This document shows, piece after piece, positions 5,593 to 5,602 of a DNA stretch of 5,602 nucleotides; position 1 is the stretch's first letter; each line of letters opens with the position of its first letter. A program made the translations under genes and the position numbers. The notes under the pieces are model-generated. The model did no database searches and had not been told where the DNA came from. It was given only the letters and a program-made list of their open reading frames with translations. Origin of the DNA: an uncultured Riemerella sp. (GTDB lineage: Bacteria > Bacteroidota > Bacteroidia > Flavobacteriales > Weeksellaceae); assembly GCA_938037185.1 (NCBI GenBank), contig CALHQK010000158.1, forward strand, positions 1 to 5,602, in the 5' to 3' direction.

Positions 5593-5602
5593 CATTTTCA
5601 AT

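Larger units (their letters stand above)
5148..5602. other. AT-rich tail without an intact gene
   Basis: This stretch follows the WG-repeat gene to the window edge. I see no full-length gene. Bases 5148-5255 show only short open frames and one weak AT-only hairpin (5197-5212). The remainder contains a frameshifted minus-strand small gene, an inverted repeat and a minus-strand terminator, each listed separately. The look is that of a decayed or low-constraint intergenic region between genes that converge. Confidence 0.6.

Noticed and set aside
1..5602. CRISPR array, insertion sequence, toxin-antitoxin pair, phage or defence genes
   Set aside because: No regularly spaced direct repeats, no transposase or integrase frame and no recognisable defence motifs were found on either strand.

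Overview
The window looks like chromosomal DNA from a flavobacterium of the Chryseobacterium/Elizabethkingia kind (phylum Bacteroidota). The bL35, bL20, IF3 and ThrRS sequences have the wording typical of that group. Base composition is low-GC, start codons follow A-rich leaders instead of clear Shine-Dalgarno sites, and the one convincing promoter has the Bacteroidota form (TTTG ... TAnnTTTG). The assignment rests on remembered family sequences, not on a search.

Bases 1-2443 hold a translation operon on the + strand: the 3' part of thrS (threonyl-tRNA synthetase), infC (IF3), rpmI (bL35) and rplT (bL20), closed by a strong intrinsic terminator. This gene order is conserved across bacteria. 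Two points deserve attention. infC most likely starts at an ATA codon at 1099, not at the first ATG (1132). The unusually long 120-base rpmI-rplT gap holds an AT-rich hairpin followed by a stem-bulge-stem that contains CAGCTAAG, a string also present in the part of 23S rRNA that bL20 binds, so it is a candidate bL20 autoregulatory site.

Bases 2461-3225 encode a PhnP-like metallo-beta-lactamase-fold hydrolase that starts only 17 bases after the operon terminator. Bases 3243-3418 are a self-contained tRNA-Leu(CAA) unit with promoter, gene and terminator. Bases 3468-5147 encode an exported protein of about nine WG-type repeats, of unknown function.

Bases 5148-5602 contain no intact gene. They hold a small minus-strand reading frame broken by a +1 frameshift (5256-5457), an imperfect inverted repeat (5496-5546) and a minus-strand terminator (5563-5592) that probably ends a gene lying to the right of the window.

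Most of the window is ordinary housekeeping sequence. I do not see a new defence or mobile system. The best leads are the candidate bL20 operator, the ATA start of infC and the broken small gene.
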